DNA of 64,000 nt from Pseudomonas fulva NBRC 16637 = DSM 17717 (GCF_000730565.1 NZ_BBIQ01000011.1:1-64000); one strand, 5' to 3'. Positions 26,345 through 36,849 are shown, counted from the first letter of the stretch. Notes: generated by a model from the letters alone, not told the origin. Made by a program: numbers and translations.

Positions 26345-27451
26345 ATGAGCATGCTGCTCGAGCCTTACACCCTGCGTCAGCTGACCCTGCCGAACCGTAT
26401 CGCCGTATCACCGATGTGCCAGTATTCCTCGGTCGATGGCCTGGCCAACGACTGGCACCTGGTGCACCTGGGCAGTCGCGCTGTCGGCGGTGCGGGCCTG
26501 GTCGTCACCGAGGCCGTGGCGGTCACGGCCGACGGGCGCATCACCGCTGAAGACCTCGGCCTGTGGGAGGACGCGCAGATCGCCCCCTTGCAGCGCATCA
26601 CCCGTTTCATCACCGCTCAAGGGTCCATCCCGGGTATCCAGCTCGCCCATGCCGGGCGCAAGGCCAGCACCTACCGCCCTTGGCTGGGCAAGCATGGCAG
26701 CGTCACATTGGAGGAGGGCGGCTGGCAGCCGGTCGGGCCGTCGAAGATCGCGTTCGATCCTGAGCACACCGTGCCCAGTGAGCTGACCCATGCGCAGATC
26801 CAGGACGTGGTGCAGGCCTTTGTCGCCTCGGCCAGGCGTGCGCTGGACGCGGGCTTCAAAGTGGTCGAGGTGCACGCTGCCCACGGTTACCTGTTGCACC
26901 AGTTCCTGTCGCCGTTGAGCAATCAGCGTCAGGATGAATACGGCAGCTGCTTCGAGAACCGCATCCGCCTGACCTTGCAGGTGGTCGAAGCGGTTCGCGC
27001 AGTCTGGCCGGCCGAGTTGCCATTGTTCGTGCGGGTGTCGGCCACCGACTGGGTGGAAGACGGCTGGAACCCGGACGAAACCGTCGAGCTGGCCCGGCGC
27101 CTGCGTGTGCTTGGTGTGGATCTGATCGATGTGTCTTCAGGTGGCACGTCCAGCAATGCCGAGATTCCGACCGGCCCTGGCTACCAGACCCGCTTTGCCG
27201 AGCGCGTGCGCAAGGAGTCGGAGATGGCCACGGGCACCGTGGGCATGATCACCGAGCCTGCCCAGGCCGAGCACATCCTGCGCACAGGCCAGGCCGACTT
27301 GATTTTCCTGGCCCGGGAGCTGCTGCGCGACCCGTACTGGCCGTTGCATGCAGACGACGACCTGGGCGGGCACCAGGCCACCTGGCCGGCGCAATACCAG
27401 CGGGCCACCAGCCGGTCGAGCCCAATTCACGAATCGGACCTGCGCGACTGA
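26345..27451 (+). CDS. NADH:flavin oxidoreductase, Old Yellow Enzyme (YqjM/XenA-like)
   Basis: 368 residues, a flavin TIM barrel. It starts LLEPYTLRQLTLPNRIAVSPMCQYSS; the Cys in SPMCQYS is characteristic of the thermophilic-like YqjM/XenA class. The substrate-binding His pair is in VEVHAAHGYLLHQFLSP and the phosphate loop in IFLARELLRDPYWPL. These enzymes reduce enones, nitro-esters and nitroaromatics; the natural substrate is usually unknown. GGGAGGTG lies ahead of ATG 26345. The 225 bases before it hold the 75-base inverted-repeat element. Confidence 0.88.
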   Translation: MSMLLEPYTLRQLTLPNRIAVSPMCQYSSVDGLANDWHLVHLGSRAVGGAGLVVTEAVAVTADGRITAEDLGLWEDAQIAPLQRITRFITAQGSIPGIQLAHAGRKASTYRPWLGKHGSVTLEEGGWQPVGPSKIAFDPEHTVPSELTHAQIQDVVQAFVASARRALDAGFKVVEVHAAHGYLLHQFLSPLSNQRQDEYGSCFENRIRLTLQVVEAVRAVWPAELPLFVRVSATDWVEDGWNPDETVELARRLRVLGVDLIDVSSGGTSSNAEIPTGPGYQTRFAERVRKESEMATGTVGMITEPAQAEHILRTGQADLIFLARELLRDPYWPLHADDDLGGHQATWPAQYQRATSRSSPIHESDLRD

Positions 27452-27591
27452 AAGGACGTGGATGCCGGCGGCGGGTGTGCAGGCACCGGCAAGCCGCCTC
27501 CGGCGATGCAACATCTGGAAGCAAATCCTCTGTGCCGTGTTGTGGGGCAAGTCTTAATCTGGCTGCTGACTTCCATGATGTGGAGATGCGC

Positions 27592-28278
27592 ATGATGAAT
27601 ACCCGGGGTTTGCTTGATCAATTGCTCAAATCCGGCCAGCAACTGCTAGAAAAGCAGGCAGGCGGGGCCAAGACGGGTGCAGGCGCCGGCGGGCTCGGCG
27701 GGTTGCTGTCAGGCGCAGGTGGTGGCCTGCTTGGCGGCGGTGCGCTGGGCGTGTTACTCGGCAGCAAGAAAGCCCGCAAGTTTGGTGGCAAGGCGCTTAC
27801 CTACGGGGGGCTCGCCGCGCTTGGCGTGCTTGCCTACAAGGCCTATGGCAACTGGCAGGCCCAGCAGGCCAACCAACAGACCCCCACCCCAGAGCCCCAG
27901 ACGGTAGACCGCGTACCTGCGGCCCAGGTGGAGCAGCACAGCCAGGCGGTGCTGCGTGCACTGGTCGCTGCGGCCAAGGCCGATGGTCATGTGGATGAGC
28001 GCGAACGCGCGCTGATCGAGGGGGAGTTCACCCGCCTGGACGGTGACCGTGAAGTGCAGCAGTGGCTGCATGCGGAGCTCGACAAGCCGCTGGACCCGGC
28101 CGAGGTGGCCCGGGCGGCCCAGACGCCGGAAATCGCTGCCGAGATGTACCTGGCCAGCGTGATGATGGTCGATCAGGAAAACTACATGGAACGTGCTTAT
28201 CTGGACGAACTGGCGCGCCAGCTGGGGTTGGCCCAAGGGTTGCGCGAGGAGCTGGAAAAGCAGGCGCGGCAGGTCTGA
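27592..28278 (+). CDS. DUF533/TerB-like protein with glycine-rich membrane segment
   Basis: 228 residues from ATG 27592 (GGAG 6 bases ahead). The first half is glycine-rich with a hydrophobic stretch (GLLGGGALGVLLG, then GLAALGVLAYKAYG). The second half (about 115-225) is a TerB-like helical domain with the acidic AAKADGHVDERE signature. DUF533 proteins are membrane-associated and of unknown function; tellurite resistance is not implied. It stands alone upstream of the wsp operon. Confidence 0.8.
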   Translation: MMNTRGLLDQLLKSGQQLLEKQAGGAKTGAGAGGLGGLLSGAGGGLLGGGALGVLLGSKKARKFGGKALTYGGLAALGVLAYKAYGNWQAQQANQQTPTPEPQTVDRVPAAQVEQHSQAVLRALVAAAKADGHVDERERALIEGEFTRLDGDREVQQWLHAELDKPLDPAEVARAAQTPEIAAEMYLASVMMVDQENYMERAYLDELARQLGLAQGLREELEKQARQV

Positions 28279-28372
28279 GCCGCGCGTGCAGTTTTGGCCT
28301 GATCGGGAGGGTCACTGCGTTGTCTGGGCGTTCTGTCAGAACATGACACGCAATTCTGTAGGACGCCTGGGC

Positions 28373-28378
28373 TATACT
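28373..28378 (+). promoter_or_regulatory. candidate -10 of the wsp promoter
   Basis: TATACT at 28373-28378, 44 bases before the GTG start of wspA. The -35 region is not well conserved. Confidence 0.35.
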
Positions 28379-28421
28379 TCGGCGATTTTTCCTGCTCGTA
28401 GTGAATCCCTGAGGGCTGAAT

Positions 28422-30044
28422 GTGAAGAACTGGACGTTGCGCCAACGGATCCTGGCAAGTTTCGCCGTGATCATCGCCATCATGCTGCTGATGATCGTGG
28501 CGGCCTATTCGCGCTTGGTGACCATCGAATCTGCCGAGCAGGAAGTTGGGGCCGACAGCATTCCAGGGGTCTACTACAGCTCGATGATCCGCAGCGCATG
28601 GGTGGACAGTTACGTCACCAGCCAACAGTTGGTCGGGCTTTCTGACCGGCGCGAGATCAGCTCGGCCGACATGGAACTCTTCAAGAGTTTCGAAGACCGG
28701 CTCAAGCAACACATGGCCAGTTACCAGACCACCATTCGCGATGGCGAGGACCAGGCCCGCTTCGACGCCTTCGTGAAGCTCGAACAAGCCTACATGCAGA
28801 ACGTCAACCAGGTGCTCAGTGCGTATCGCGAACGCAATTATGCCGAAGCCCAGCGTTTGATCGCCCAAGTGCTGACCCCCACCTGGGTCGAAGGGCGCAA
28901 GCACCTGAACGAGGTGATCGAACAGAATCGCCTGTCCGCCGACGCGGCCACCCGAGAAATCGTCAGCGCGGTGAACACGGCCAAGGGCAGCATGGTTGTG
29001 TCACTGTTGCTGGCCATCGTGGCCGCCGGTATCTGTGGCTTGCTGCTGCTGCGCGCCATCACCTCGCCCATGAGCCTCATCGTGACTGCGCTGGACAGGC
29101 TTCGCTCGGGTGACCTGAGCATGCGCCTGAACCTGGATCGCCAGGACGAGTTCGGCGCGGTTCAGGGTGGCTTCAATGAAATGGCCGAGGCGTTGGCCAA
29201 TCTGGTGGCGCAGGCGCAGCGCTCGTCGGTGCAGGTCACCACCTCGGTGACGGAAATCGCGGCCACCTCCAAGCAGCAGCAGGCCACCGCCACCGAGACG
29301 GCCGCCACCACAACCGAAATCGGTGCCACCTCGCGTGAAATCGCCGCCACTTCCCGCGACCTGGTGCGCACCATGACCGAAGTCACCTCGGCCGCCGATC
29401 AGGCGTCGAGCCTGGCCGGCTCCGGGCAGCAAGGGCTGGCGCGCATGGAAGAAACCATGCACCAGGTCATGGGTGCGGCCGACCTGGTCAACGCCAAGCT
29501 GGGCATCCTCAACGAGAAGGCCAGCAACATCACCCAGATGGTCGTCACCATCGTCAAGGTGGCCGACCAGACCAACCTGCTGTCGCTCAACGCGGCCATC
29601 GAAGCCGAGAAGGCCGGGGAATACGGCCGCGGTTTCGCCGTGGTGGCCACCGAAGTGCGCCGCCTGGCTGACCAGACGGCGGTGGCGACCTATGACATCG
29701 AGCAGATGGTGCGCGAGATCCAGTCGGCCGTGTCGGCCGGGGTCATGGGCATGGACAAGTTTTCCGAAGAGGTGCGCCGCGGCATGTTCGAGGTTCAGCA
29801 GGTCGGTGAGCAACTGAGCCAGATCATTCATCAGGTCCAGGCACTGGCGCCGCGTGTACTGATGGTCAACGAAGGCATGCAGGCCCAGGCCACCGGTGCC
29901 GAGCAGATCAACCAGGCGCTGGCGCAACTGAGCGACGCCAGTACCCAGACCGTGGAGTCGCTGCGCCAGGCCAGTTTTGCCATCGACGAGCTGAGCCAGG
30001 TCGCCGCCGGCCTGCGCGGCGGCGTGTCGCGCTTCAAAGTCTGA
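28422..30044 (+). CDS. wspA: WspA, methyl-accepting surface-sensing receptor
   Basis: 540 residues. A membrane helix (about 11-28), a periplasmic domain of about 155 residues, a second helix (about 190-208), a HAMP domain and a cytoplasmic signalling hairpin with the MCP tip [24 protein letters not shown]. The start is GTG at 28422 with GAGGG upstream. In the Wsp system the receptor responds to surface contact or envelope stress and controls the kinase WspE. It is the first gene of an operon in which all six genes up to wspF are nearly contiguous. Confidence 0.93.
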   Translation: MKNWTLRQRILASFAVIIAIMLLMIVAAYSRLVTIESAEQEVGADSIPGVYYSSMIRSAWVDSYVTSQQLVGLSDRREISSADMELFKSFEDRLKQHMASYQTTIRDGEDQARFDAFVKLEQAYMQNVNQVLSAYRERNYAEAQRLIAQVLTPTWVEGRKHLNEVIEQNRLSADAATREIVSAVNTAKGSMVVSLLLAIVAAGICGLLLLRAITSPMSLIVTALDRLRSGDLSMRLNLDRQDEFGAVQGGFNEMAEALANLVAQAQRSSVQVTTSVTEIAATSKQQQATATETAATTTEIGATSREIAATSRDLVRTMTEVTSAADQASSLAGSGQQGLARMEETMHQVMGAADLVNAKLGILNEKASNITQMVVTIVKVADQTNLLSLNAAIEAEKAGEYGRGFAVVATEVRRLADQTAVATYDIEQMVREIQSAVSAGVMGMDKFSEEVRRGMFEVQQVGEQLSQIIHQVQALAPRVLMVNEGMQAQATGAEQINQALAQLSDASTQTVESLRQASFAIDELSQVAAGLRGGVSRFKV

Positions 30045-30049
30045 AGGCG

Positions 30050-30556
30050 ATGATCGACATGCAACCGCGCGCCGTGCCGGCAGGCCACGACAACGGTGCG
30101 CTGTACCTGCAGTTTCACCTGGGTGACCAGCGTTTTGCCCTGTCTGTGCAGGACGTGATCAAGGTGCTGCCCCGTCAGCCCCTCAAGCCAGTGCTGCAAG
30201 CGCCGCACTGGGTGGCGGGCATTCTTGCCTACCGGGGGCAGTTGGTGCCGGTGGTGGATTTGGCTGCCCTGTGCGTGGGGCGGCCGGCGTTGCAGCGTAC
30301 CAGTACCCGCCTGGTGCTGGTGCGCTATCGCAGCGCACTGCAACTGGGCCTGATTCTGGAGCATGCCACTGAAACCCTGCGCTGCCGTGCTGATGAATTC
30401 AAACCCTATGGCGTAAACAATGACCCCGCACCTTACCTGGGGCCGGTCCGCCAGGATGCCCTGGGTCTGGTGCAGCGCATCGAGGTCGACCAGGTGTTGC
30501 CCGAGGCCGTGCACCGAGTGCTGTACCCTGACCCACAGGGCGGGACCTGCACATGA
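30050..30556 (+). CDS. wspB: WspB, CheW-type coupling protein
   Basis: 168 residues forming one CheW domain (LYLQFHLGDQRFALSVQDVIKVLP; GILAYRGQLVPVVDLAALC). CheW proteins bridge receptor and kinase. It starts 5 bases after wspA and its stop overlaps wspC (ATGA). A second CheW-type protein, WspD, is encoded downstream, as is normal for wsp operons. Confidence 0.92.
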   Translation: MIDMQPRAVPAGHDNGALYLQFHLGDQRFALSVQDVIKVLPRQPLKPVLQAPHWVAGILAYRGQLVPVVDLAALCVGRPALQRTSTRLVLVRYRSALQLGLILEHATETLRCRADEFKPYGVNNDPAPYLGPVRQDALGLVQRIEVDQVLPEAVHRVLYPDPQGGTCT

Positions 30557-31818
30557 ACGAACGGCATTTCTTTCATTTTCTGCGTGAGCGCATAGGTTTG
30601 GATGTCGAATCGGTAGGCGCGTCGATGGTCGAGCGTGCCCTGCGTCAGCGCAGCGCGGCACTGGGTGCCAGCGGCCTGGACGACTACTGGGTGCGCCTGC
30701 AGCAATCGCTGGCCGAGCAGCAGGCGCTGATCGAAGCGGTGATCGTGCCGGAGACGTGGTTTTTCCGCTACCGCGAGTCCTTCACTGCGCTGACAGGCCT
30801 TGCGCACAAACGCCTGGCCAAATTGGCCGCCGCTCGCCCACTGCGCTTGCTCAGCCTGCCCTGTTCGACAGGGGAGGAGCCCTATTCACTGGCGATGGCG
30901 CTGCTCGATGCCGGCATTCCCCCGGCATCCTTCCTGATCGACGGTATGGACATCAGCCCTGCGTCCGTGGCCAAGGCCAGCCAGGGTCTCTACGGGCGCA
31001 ATGCGTTTCGTGGCGATGACCTGGGTTTTCGCGAACGTTATTTCGATGTCGCTGACGAAGGCCATCGCGTGCATGACCGTGTGCGCCAGCAAGTGACCCT
31101 GCAGGTGGGCAATGTCCTCGATCCGGCATTGGCCAACCGGGAGGGCCTCTACGACTTCGTGTTCTGCCGCAACCTGCTCATCTATTTCGATGTGCCTACT
31201 CAGCAACGGGTGTTCGAAACCCTCAAGCGCCTGCTTCATCCTCAAGGCGTGCTGTTCATCGGGCCTGCCGAAGGCAGCCTGCTGGCTCGCCTTGGCATGC
31301 GCCCGGTGGGTATTGCCCAGTCGTTTGCCTATGTCCGCCAGGACGATGTGACCCAGCAACGCCCGGCGCCGGCCGTGCCGATTCAACGCGACCCCATCAA
31401 GCCGTTGACCGGCTACCGCTCGGCCAGCGCCCCGGTGCCGCGCTTGCGCGGGTCCCTTGGGCCTGTGCCTGACCGGCAGACCGTCGAAGCCCCCCGGACC
31501 GGCCCCCACGAATTGCTGGCAAGCATTGCCGAGCATGCCAATGCCGGCAATAGCCAGCAGGCGCGTGATGCCTGCCAGCGCTACCTGCGCCAGTACCCGC
31601 CGTCGGCCCAGGTGTACTACTGGTTGGGCCTGCTCAGCGACACCGAAGGTGATTTGCAACAAGCACAGGTTCACTACCGCAAGGCGCTGTACCTTGAGCC
31701 GCAGCACCCAGAAGCGCTCGTTCACCTGGCCGCGCTGTTGCAGGCCCAAGGTGACCAGGCCGGGGCCCTGCGTTTGCAGAGCCGTGCCATGCGTGCCGGT
31801 CGGGAGGCTGACCGATGA
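30553..31818 (+). CDS. wspC: WspC, CheR-type methyltransferase with TPR tail
   Basis: 421 residues. The CheR domain (about 1-270) has the SAM-binding LSLPCSTGEEPYSLAMAL and the FCRNLLIYFD motif; a C-terminal TPR region (about 315-415, VYYWLGLLSDTEGDLQQAQVHYRKAL) follows after a Pro/Ala-rich linker. It methylates glutamates of WspA and so keeps the pathway active; the opposing enzyme is WspF. It overlaps wspB and wspD by 4 bases each. Confidence 0.92.
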   Translation: MNERHFFHFLRERIGLDVESVGASMVERALRQRSAALGASGLDDYWVRLQQSLAEQQALIEAVIVPETWFFRYRESFTALTGLAHKRLAKLAAARPLRLLSLPCSTGEEPYSLAMALLDAGIPPASFLIDGMDISPASVAKASQGLYGRNAFRGDDLGFRERYFDVADEGHRVHDRVRQQVTLQVGNVLDPALANREGLYDFVFCRNLLIYFDVPTQQRVFETLKRLLHPQGVLFIGPAEGSLLARLGMRPVGIAQSFAYVRQDDVTQQRPAPAVPIQRDPIKPLTGYRSASAPVPRLRGSLGPVPDRQTVEAPRTGPHELLASIAEHANAGNSQQARDACQRYLRQYPPSAQVYYWLGLLSDTEGDLQQAQVHYRKALYLEPQHPEALVHLAALLQAQGDQAGALRLQSRAMRAGREADR

Positions 31819-32483
31819 ACGATGAGGCTGTGACCGACCTGCTCGCCGAAACCGATGTGCGCATCGACGACTGCTGGAATCGCATCGGTGTGCATGGCAA
31901 CAAGCAGTGCCCGCTGCTTGAGCGTCATGTCCATTGCCGCAACTGCGAGGTGTACGCCGCCGCTGCCACGCGTCTGCTGGACCGCTATGCACTGGTGCAG
32001 GACACCGATGCCCAGCCGGACTTGGAGCCAGTCGAGCAGGCCTGTACAGGGCGCTCGATGCTGTTGTTCCGCCTGGGGGAGGAGTGGCTGGCGTTGCCTA
32101 CCGCATGCCTGGCCGAGATCGCGCCCTTGCAGGCCGTGCATTCGCTACCCCATCAGCGCTCGCGCGTGCTGTTGGGCGTTGCCAATGTACGCGGTGCCTT
32201 GGTGCCGTGCCTGTCGTTGCAGGAGCTGCTGGGTACGCCTGGCAGCGTGACTGAACAGCGCAGCACTCGTGGCTTGCCGCGCATGCTGATCCTGGCGGCC
32301 GAGGGTGGCCCGGTGGTCATGGCCGTCGAGGAAATCGACGGCATTCATCGGCTTGATCGGCCCATGGACCCTGCTCACGACGCCATGCGCTTCACGGCAG
32401 CGGTGCTGCAATGGCGCGGGCGCAGCGTGCGTGTGCTGGATGAACAACAGCTGTTGTCTGCCGTACAGCGGAGCCTGTCATGA
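31815..32483 (+). CDS. wspD: WspD, CheW-type coupling protein
   Basis: 222 residues. A short N-terminal extension with several Cys/His (CPLLERHVHCRNCEVY) precedes a CheW domain (MLLFRLGEEWLALPTACLAEIAP; GVANVRGALVPCLSLQELL). The HCRNCEVY segment is a frequent feature of WspD-type proteins; its role is unclear. It overlaps both neighbours by 4 bases, indicating translational coupling with the kinase gene. Confidence 0.92.
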   Translation: MNDEAVTDLLAETDVRIDDCWNRIGVHGNKQCPLLERHVHCRNCEVYAAAATRLLDRYALVQDTDAQPDLEPVEQACTGRSMLLFRLGEEWLALPTACLAEIAPLQAVHSLPHQRSRVLLGVANVRGALVPCLSLQELLGTPGSVTEQRSTRGLPRMLILAAEGGPVVMAVEEIDGIHRLDRPMDPAHDAMRFTAAVLQWRGRSVRVLDEQQLLSAVQRSLS

Positions 32484-34783
32484 CACCTGAGCAAATGCGC
32501 GACGCCTCGTTGCTCGAACTGTTCAGCCTTGAAGCCGAGGCCCAGACGCAGGTGCTCAACGCCGGGCTGCTGGCCCTTGAGCGCAACCCCACGCAGGCCG
32601 ACCAGCTAGAAGCCTGCATGCGCGCGGCCCATTCCCTCAAAGGGGCTGCACGCATCGTTGGGGTGGATGCCGGTGTCACCGTTGCGCACGTGATGGAGGA
32701 CTGCCTGGTGGCAGCCCAGGAAGGTCGCCTGCGCCTGAGCGCGGAGCATATCGACGCGCTGCTGCAGGGCACCGACCTGTTGATGCGCATTGCCACACCT
32801 GGCGACACCGCCGCCCAGGACGATGTGCCCGGCTTCCTGGTGCTGATGGCCGCCGTATTGGAGCCCGGGGGGCCGAGCGCAGCACCTGCCGTTCCCGCAC
32901 AGGCCGGTGCACCGATGGCGCCGCCGCCGGTGGCGAGCCAGGCACCGGCGGCGGCGCCTGTACCAGCGTCTGAGCCGCCAGACGATGCTGAGCCTGCGCC
33001 GCGTCGCAAGGCCGGCAAGCGCACAGTAGAGGGGGGCGAGCGGGTGCTGCGGGTGACCGCCGACAGGCTCAACAGCCTGCTCGACCTGTCCAGCAAGTCC
33101 TTGGTGGAAACCCAGCGTCTCAAGCCCTACCTGGCCACCTTGCAGCGTCTCAAGCGCATGCATGGCCAGGGCATGCAGGCGCTCGATGGGCTGCGCCTGC
33201 AACTCGAAGACAGCGGCCATGGTGGCGAGGTGCTCGAGGCCTTGGCCCAGACCCAACGCTTGTTGGCCGAAACCCAGCAGATCCTGCGTCAGCAAGCGGC
33301 CGACCTGGACGAGTTCGGCTGGCAGGCCAGCCAGCGTGCACAACTGCTCTACGACACCGCCCTGGCCTGTCGCATGCGACCATTTGCCGATGTGCTGGCC
33401 GGGCAGAGCCGCATGGTGCGCGACTTGGGCCGCGCCCTGGGCAAACCGGTGCGCCTGATCATCGAAGGGGAGAAAACCCAGGTCGATCGTGACGTCCTGG
33501 AAAAACTCGAAGCGCCGCTGACCCACTTGCTGCGGAACGCGGTCGATCATGGCATCGAACTGCCAGACAGGCGGCTGTTGGCGGGCAAGCCCGAAGAAGG
33601 GCTGATCCGCCTGCGCGTCTCGCACCACGCCGGGATGCTGAGCCTTGAGCTGATGGACGACGGTGCCGGCGTGGACCTGGATCGCCTGCGTGCCAGCATC
33701 GTGGAACGTACCCTGTCTCCGGCCGAAACCGTCGAGCGCATGAGTGACGATGAATTGCTCACCTTCCTCTTCCTGCCGGGTTTCAGTCTGCGGGATACGG
33801 TGACCGAAGTGTCCGGGCGGGGTGTGGGGCTTGACGCCGTGCAGCACATGATCCGCGAATTGCGCGGGGCAATCGAACTGACCCAGACGCCTGGGTTGGG
33901 GTGCCGCTTCCACCTGCAGGTACCGCAAACCTTGTCAGTCGTGCGCAGCCTCGTCGTGGAAGTCGGCGGGGAGGCCTATGCCTTCCCTCTGGCGCATATC
34001 GAACACACCCTGGCGGTGGACGCCAACGACATCGTGCAGATAGAAGGGCGGCAGCACTTCTGGCATGACGGCCAGCACATCGGCCTGGTAGCCGCCAGCC
34101 AGTTGCTGCACCGGCCGGCCGGGCAAACCGATCAGAACAGCCTGCGGGTCGTGGTCATCCGCGAGCGCGAGCGCTTGTATGGCGTGGCGGTCGAGCGGCT
34201 GATCGGCGAGCGGGTGCTGGTGGTGATGCCGCTCGATCCGCGTCTGGGCAAAGTGCAGGACATTTCTTCAGGGGCGCTGCTGGACGACGGCTCGGTGGTG
34301 CTGATTGTCGATGTGGAGGACATTTTGCGCTCGGTCGACAAACTGCTCAGCACCGGTACGCTCGAGCGCGTCGAGCGCGGCGGTGCCGGCGCCTCTGGCC
34401 TGGCGCGCAAACGCATCCTGGTGGTCGACGACTCGCTGACCGTGCGTGAGCTGCAGCGCAAGCTGCTGGGCAATCGCGGCTATGACGTCGCGGTGGCGGT
34501 CGATGGCATGGATGGCTGGAACGCTCTGCGCGGCGACGATTTCGACTTGCTGATCACCGACATCGACATGCCGCGCATGGACGGCATCGAGTTGGTCACC
34601 CTGGTGCGCCGTGACCAACGCTTGCAATCGCTGCCCGTCATGGTGGTTTCCTACAAGGACCGGGAGGAAGACCGACGGCGCGGCCTGGATGCCGGGGCCG
34701 ACTACTATTTGGCTAAAGCCAGTTTCCACGACGATGCGTTGCTGGATGCTGTAGTCGAACTGATCGGAGGTGCTCACGGATGA
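32480..34783 (+). CDS. wspE: WspE, CheA-type hybrid histidine kinase/response regulator
   Basis: 767 residues. The N-terminal Hpt domain has phospho-His51 (AAHSLKGAAR); an Ala/Pro-rich linker (about 130-185) is followed by dimerisation, HATPase (LRNAVDHGIE, DDGAGVDLD, GRGVGLDAV), CheW-like and C-terminal receiver domains (Asp694 in ITDIDMPRMDG, Lys746). WspE passes phosphate to WspR and WspF. All catalytic motifs look intact. It overlaps wspD and wspF by 4 bases. Confidence 0.93.
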   Translation: MTPEQMRDASLLELFSLEAEAQTQVLNAGLLALERNPTQADQLEACMRAAHSLKGAARIVGVDAGVTVAHVMEDCLVAAQEGRLRLSAEHIDALLQGTDLLMRIATPGDTAAQDDVPGFLVLMAAVLEPGGPSAAPAVPAQAGAPMAPPPVASQAPAAAPVPASEPPDDAEPAPRRKAGKRTVEGGERVLRVTADRLNSLLDLSSKSLVETQRLKPYLATLQRLKRMHGQGMQALDGLRLQLEDSGHGGEVLEALAQTQRLLAETQQILRQQAADLDEFGWQASQRAQLLYDTALACRMRPFADVLAGQSRMVRDLGRALGKPVRLIIEGEKTQVDRDVLEKLEAPLTHLLRNAVDHGIELPDRRLLAGKPEEGLIRLRVSHHAGMLSLELMDDGAGVDLDRLRASIVERTLSPAETVERMSDDELLTFLFLPGFSLRDTVTEVSGRGVGLDAVQHMIRELRGAIELTQTPGLGCRFHLQVPQTLSVVRSLVVEVGGEAYAFPLAHIEHTLAVDANDIVQIEGRQHFWHDGQHIGLVAASQLLHRPAGQTDQNSLRVVVIRERERLYGVAVERLIGERVLVVMPLDPRLGKVQDISSGALLDDGSVVLIVDVEDILRSVDKLLSTGTLERVERGGAGASGLARKRILVVDDSLTVRELQRKLLGNRGYDVAVAVDGMDGWNALRGDDFDLLITDIDMPRMDGIELVTLVRRDQRLQSLPVMVVSYKDREEDRRRGLDAGADYYLAKASFHDDALLDAVVELIGGAHG

Positions 34784-35793
34784 AGATCGCCATCGTCAAT
34801 GACATGCCCTTGGCAGTGGAGGCCTTGCGCCGGGCCGTCGCGCTGGAACCTGCCCATGAGGTGGTGTGGGTGGCCAGCAACGGCGCCGAAGCCGTGCAAC
34901 GCTGTCAGGAGCTGCAACCGGACCTGATCCTGATGGACTTGATCATGCCGGTGATGGATGGCGTGGAAGCGACTCGCCGGATCATGGCCGACACCCCGTG
35001 CGCCATCGTCATCGTTACGGTCGATCGCAAGCAGAATGTGCACCGGGTATTCGAAGCCATGGGGCATGGTGCACTGGATGTGGTCGACACACCGGCGCTG
35101 GGTGCGGGCGACGCCCGCGAAGCCGCCGCGCCATTGCTGCGCAAGATTCTCAACATCAGCTGGCTGATTGGACAGCAGCGCCCGCCGACGCCCAGGCCGG
35201 TTGCCGCACCGCTGCGTGAAGCGAGCCAGCGACGAGGGTTGGTGGCCATCGGTTCCTCGGCAGGTGGTCCGGCGGCCCTGGAAATACTGCTCAAAAGAGT
35301 GCCAGCCGGGTTCCCGGCCGCGATCGTGCTGGTCCAGCATGTGGATCAGGTCTTTGCCGCTGGCATGGCCGAATGGCTCAGCAGTGCGGCCGGGCTGCCG
35401 GTGCGCCTGGCGCGCGAAGGCGAGCCACCGCAACCTGGGCAGGTGCTGCTGGCCGGAACCAACCACCATCTGCGCCTGCTACAGAACGGGCAACTGGCCT
35501 ACACTGCCGAACCGGTCAATGAAATCTACCGCCCCTCCATCGACGTTTTCTTCGAAAGCGTGGCGCGCTACTGGTCAGGCGAGGCAGTGGGGGTATTGCT
35601 CACCGGCATGGGGCGTGACGGAGCACAGGGGCTCAAGATGATGCGCCAACGGGGTTTTCTGACCATTGCCCAGGACCAGGCCAGCAGTGCTGTCTATGGC
35701 ATGCCCAAGGCTGCTGCGGCGATCGATGCCGCAGTGGAAATCCGCCCGCTTGAAGGCATAGCCGGGCGTCTGACGGAAATTTTTTCACAATGA
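34780..35793 (+). CDS. wspF: WspF, CheB-type methylesterase
   Basis: 337 residues. An N-terminal receiver has Asp53 (LMDLIMPVMDG), and the methylesterase domain from about residue 152 has the catalytic triad Ser160 (GSSAGGPA), His187 (VQHVD) and Asp280 (GMGRDGAQG). It removes methyl groups from WspA and dampens the signal; loss-of-function in wspF is a well-known route to wrinkly colonies. Here it looks intact, so this strain should not be locked in that state by this gene. Confidence 0.93.
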   Translation: MKIAIVNDMPLAVEALRRAVALEPAHEVVWVASNGAEAVQRCQELQPDLILMDLIMPVMDGVEATRRIMADTPCAIVIVTVDRKQNVHRVFEAMGHGALDVVDTPALGAGDAREAAAPLLRKILNISWLIGQQRPPTPRPVAAPLREASQRRGLVAIGSSAGGPAALEILLKRVPAGFPAAIVLVQHVDQVFAAGMAEWLSSAAGLPVRLAREGEPPQPGQVLLAGTNHHLRLLQNGQLAYTAEPVNEIYRPSIDVFFESVARYWSGEAVGVLLTGMGRDGAQGLKMMRQRGFLTIAQDQASSAVYGMPKAAAAIDAAVEIRPLEGIAGRLTEIFSQ

Positions 35794-35844
35794 TGAAGCG
35801 TAACGAATCATGCCGCCCGGCCGGCAGTGTTCAGGTGAACAGCC

Positions 35845-36849
35845 ATGAATGAGCTCCCCATCGAAGGGTTCGCCGCCGCCGATGAAAATTCGGCGATGGT
35901 GCTGCTGGTCGACGATCAGGCCATGATCGGGGAAGCCGTGCGGCGGGGCCTGGCCCATGAGGACAACATCGATTTTCATTTTTGCGCCGACCCGCACCAG
36001 GCGGTGCAGCAGGCCATGCGCATCAAGCCCACGGTGATCCTGCAGGACCTGATCATGCCCGGGCTCGATGGCCTGACGCTGGTGCGTGAGTACCGCAGCA
36101 ACCCGGCCACCCAGGACATCCCGATCATCGTGCTGTCGACCAAGGAAGACCCGCTGGTCAAGCGCGCCGCGTTCGCGGCCGGGGCCAACGATTACCTGGT
36201 CAAACTGCCCGACACCATCGAGCTGGTGGCGCGCATTCGCTATCACTCGCGTTCCTACCTGACCTTGTTGCAGCGCGACGAAGCTTACCGCGCCCTGCGG
36301 GTCAGCCAGCAGCAGTTGCTCGATTCGAACCTGATGCTGCAACGGCTGATGAACTCCGATGGCTTGACGGGCCTGTCCAATCGACGCCATTTCGATGAGT
36401 ACCTGGAGCTTGAGTGGCGACGGGCGATGCGCGAGCAGCAACAGTTGTCGCTGTTGATGATCGACGTCGATTATTTCAAGGCCTACAACGACACCTTTGG
36501 CCACCTGGCCGGAGACGAAGCGCTGCGGCGCGTGGCAGAAGCCATCCGTGGCTCGTGCTCGCGGCCTAGCGACCTTCCGGCCCGCTACGGCGGCGAGGAG
36601 TTCGCCCTGGTGTTGCCCAACACCTCCCCAGGTGGCGCCAGGCTGGTTGCCGAGAAACTGCGCCAGAGCGTGCTGGGCCTGGCGATCGAGCACACGGCAC
36701 CGGCTGCCGGAGCGTACCTGACCGTCAGCGTGGGCCTGGCCACGCAGGTTCCCGCTATCGGCAGCCTCTGTCGGCAATTGATCTCGGCGGCGGACAAAGG
36801 GCTGTACCAGGCCAAGAACGGTGGCCGCAACCAGGTGGGTGTCGCCTAG
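35845..36849 (+). CDS. wspR: WspR, response regulator diguanylate cyclase
   Basis: 334 residues. A receiver domain with Asp68 ([11 protein letters not shown]) and Lys120 is joined by a helical linker to a GGDEF domain with the active-site GGEEF at 249-253 and an inhibitory RxxD site (RPSD, 240-243) five residues upstream. Phosphorylated WspR makes c-di-GMP, promoting biofilm. It follows wspF after a 51-base spacer and so may have its own ribosome entry but probably shares the operon transcript. Confidence 0.94.
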   Translation: MNELPIEGFAAADENSAMVLLVDDQAMIGEAVRRGLAHEDNIDFHFCADPHQAVQQAMRIKPTVILQDLIMPGLDGLTLVREYRSNPATQDIPIIVLSTKEDPLVKRAAFAAGANDYLVKLPDTIELVARIRYHSRSYLTLLQRDEAYRALRVSQQQLLDSNLMLQRLMNSDGLTGLSNRRHFDEYLELEWRRAMREQQQLSLLMIDVDYFKAYNDTFGHLAGDEALRRVAEAIRGSCSRPSDLPARYGGEEFALVLPNTSPGGARLVAEKLRQSVLGLAIEHTAPAAGAYLTVSVGLATQVPAIGSLCRQLISAADKGLYQAKNGGRNQVGVA

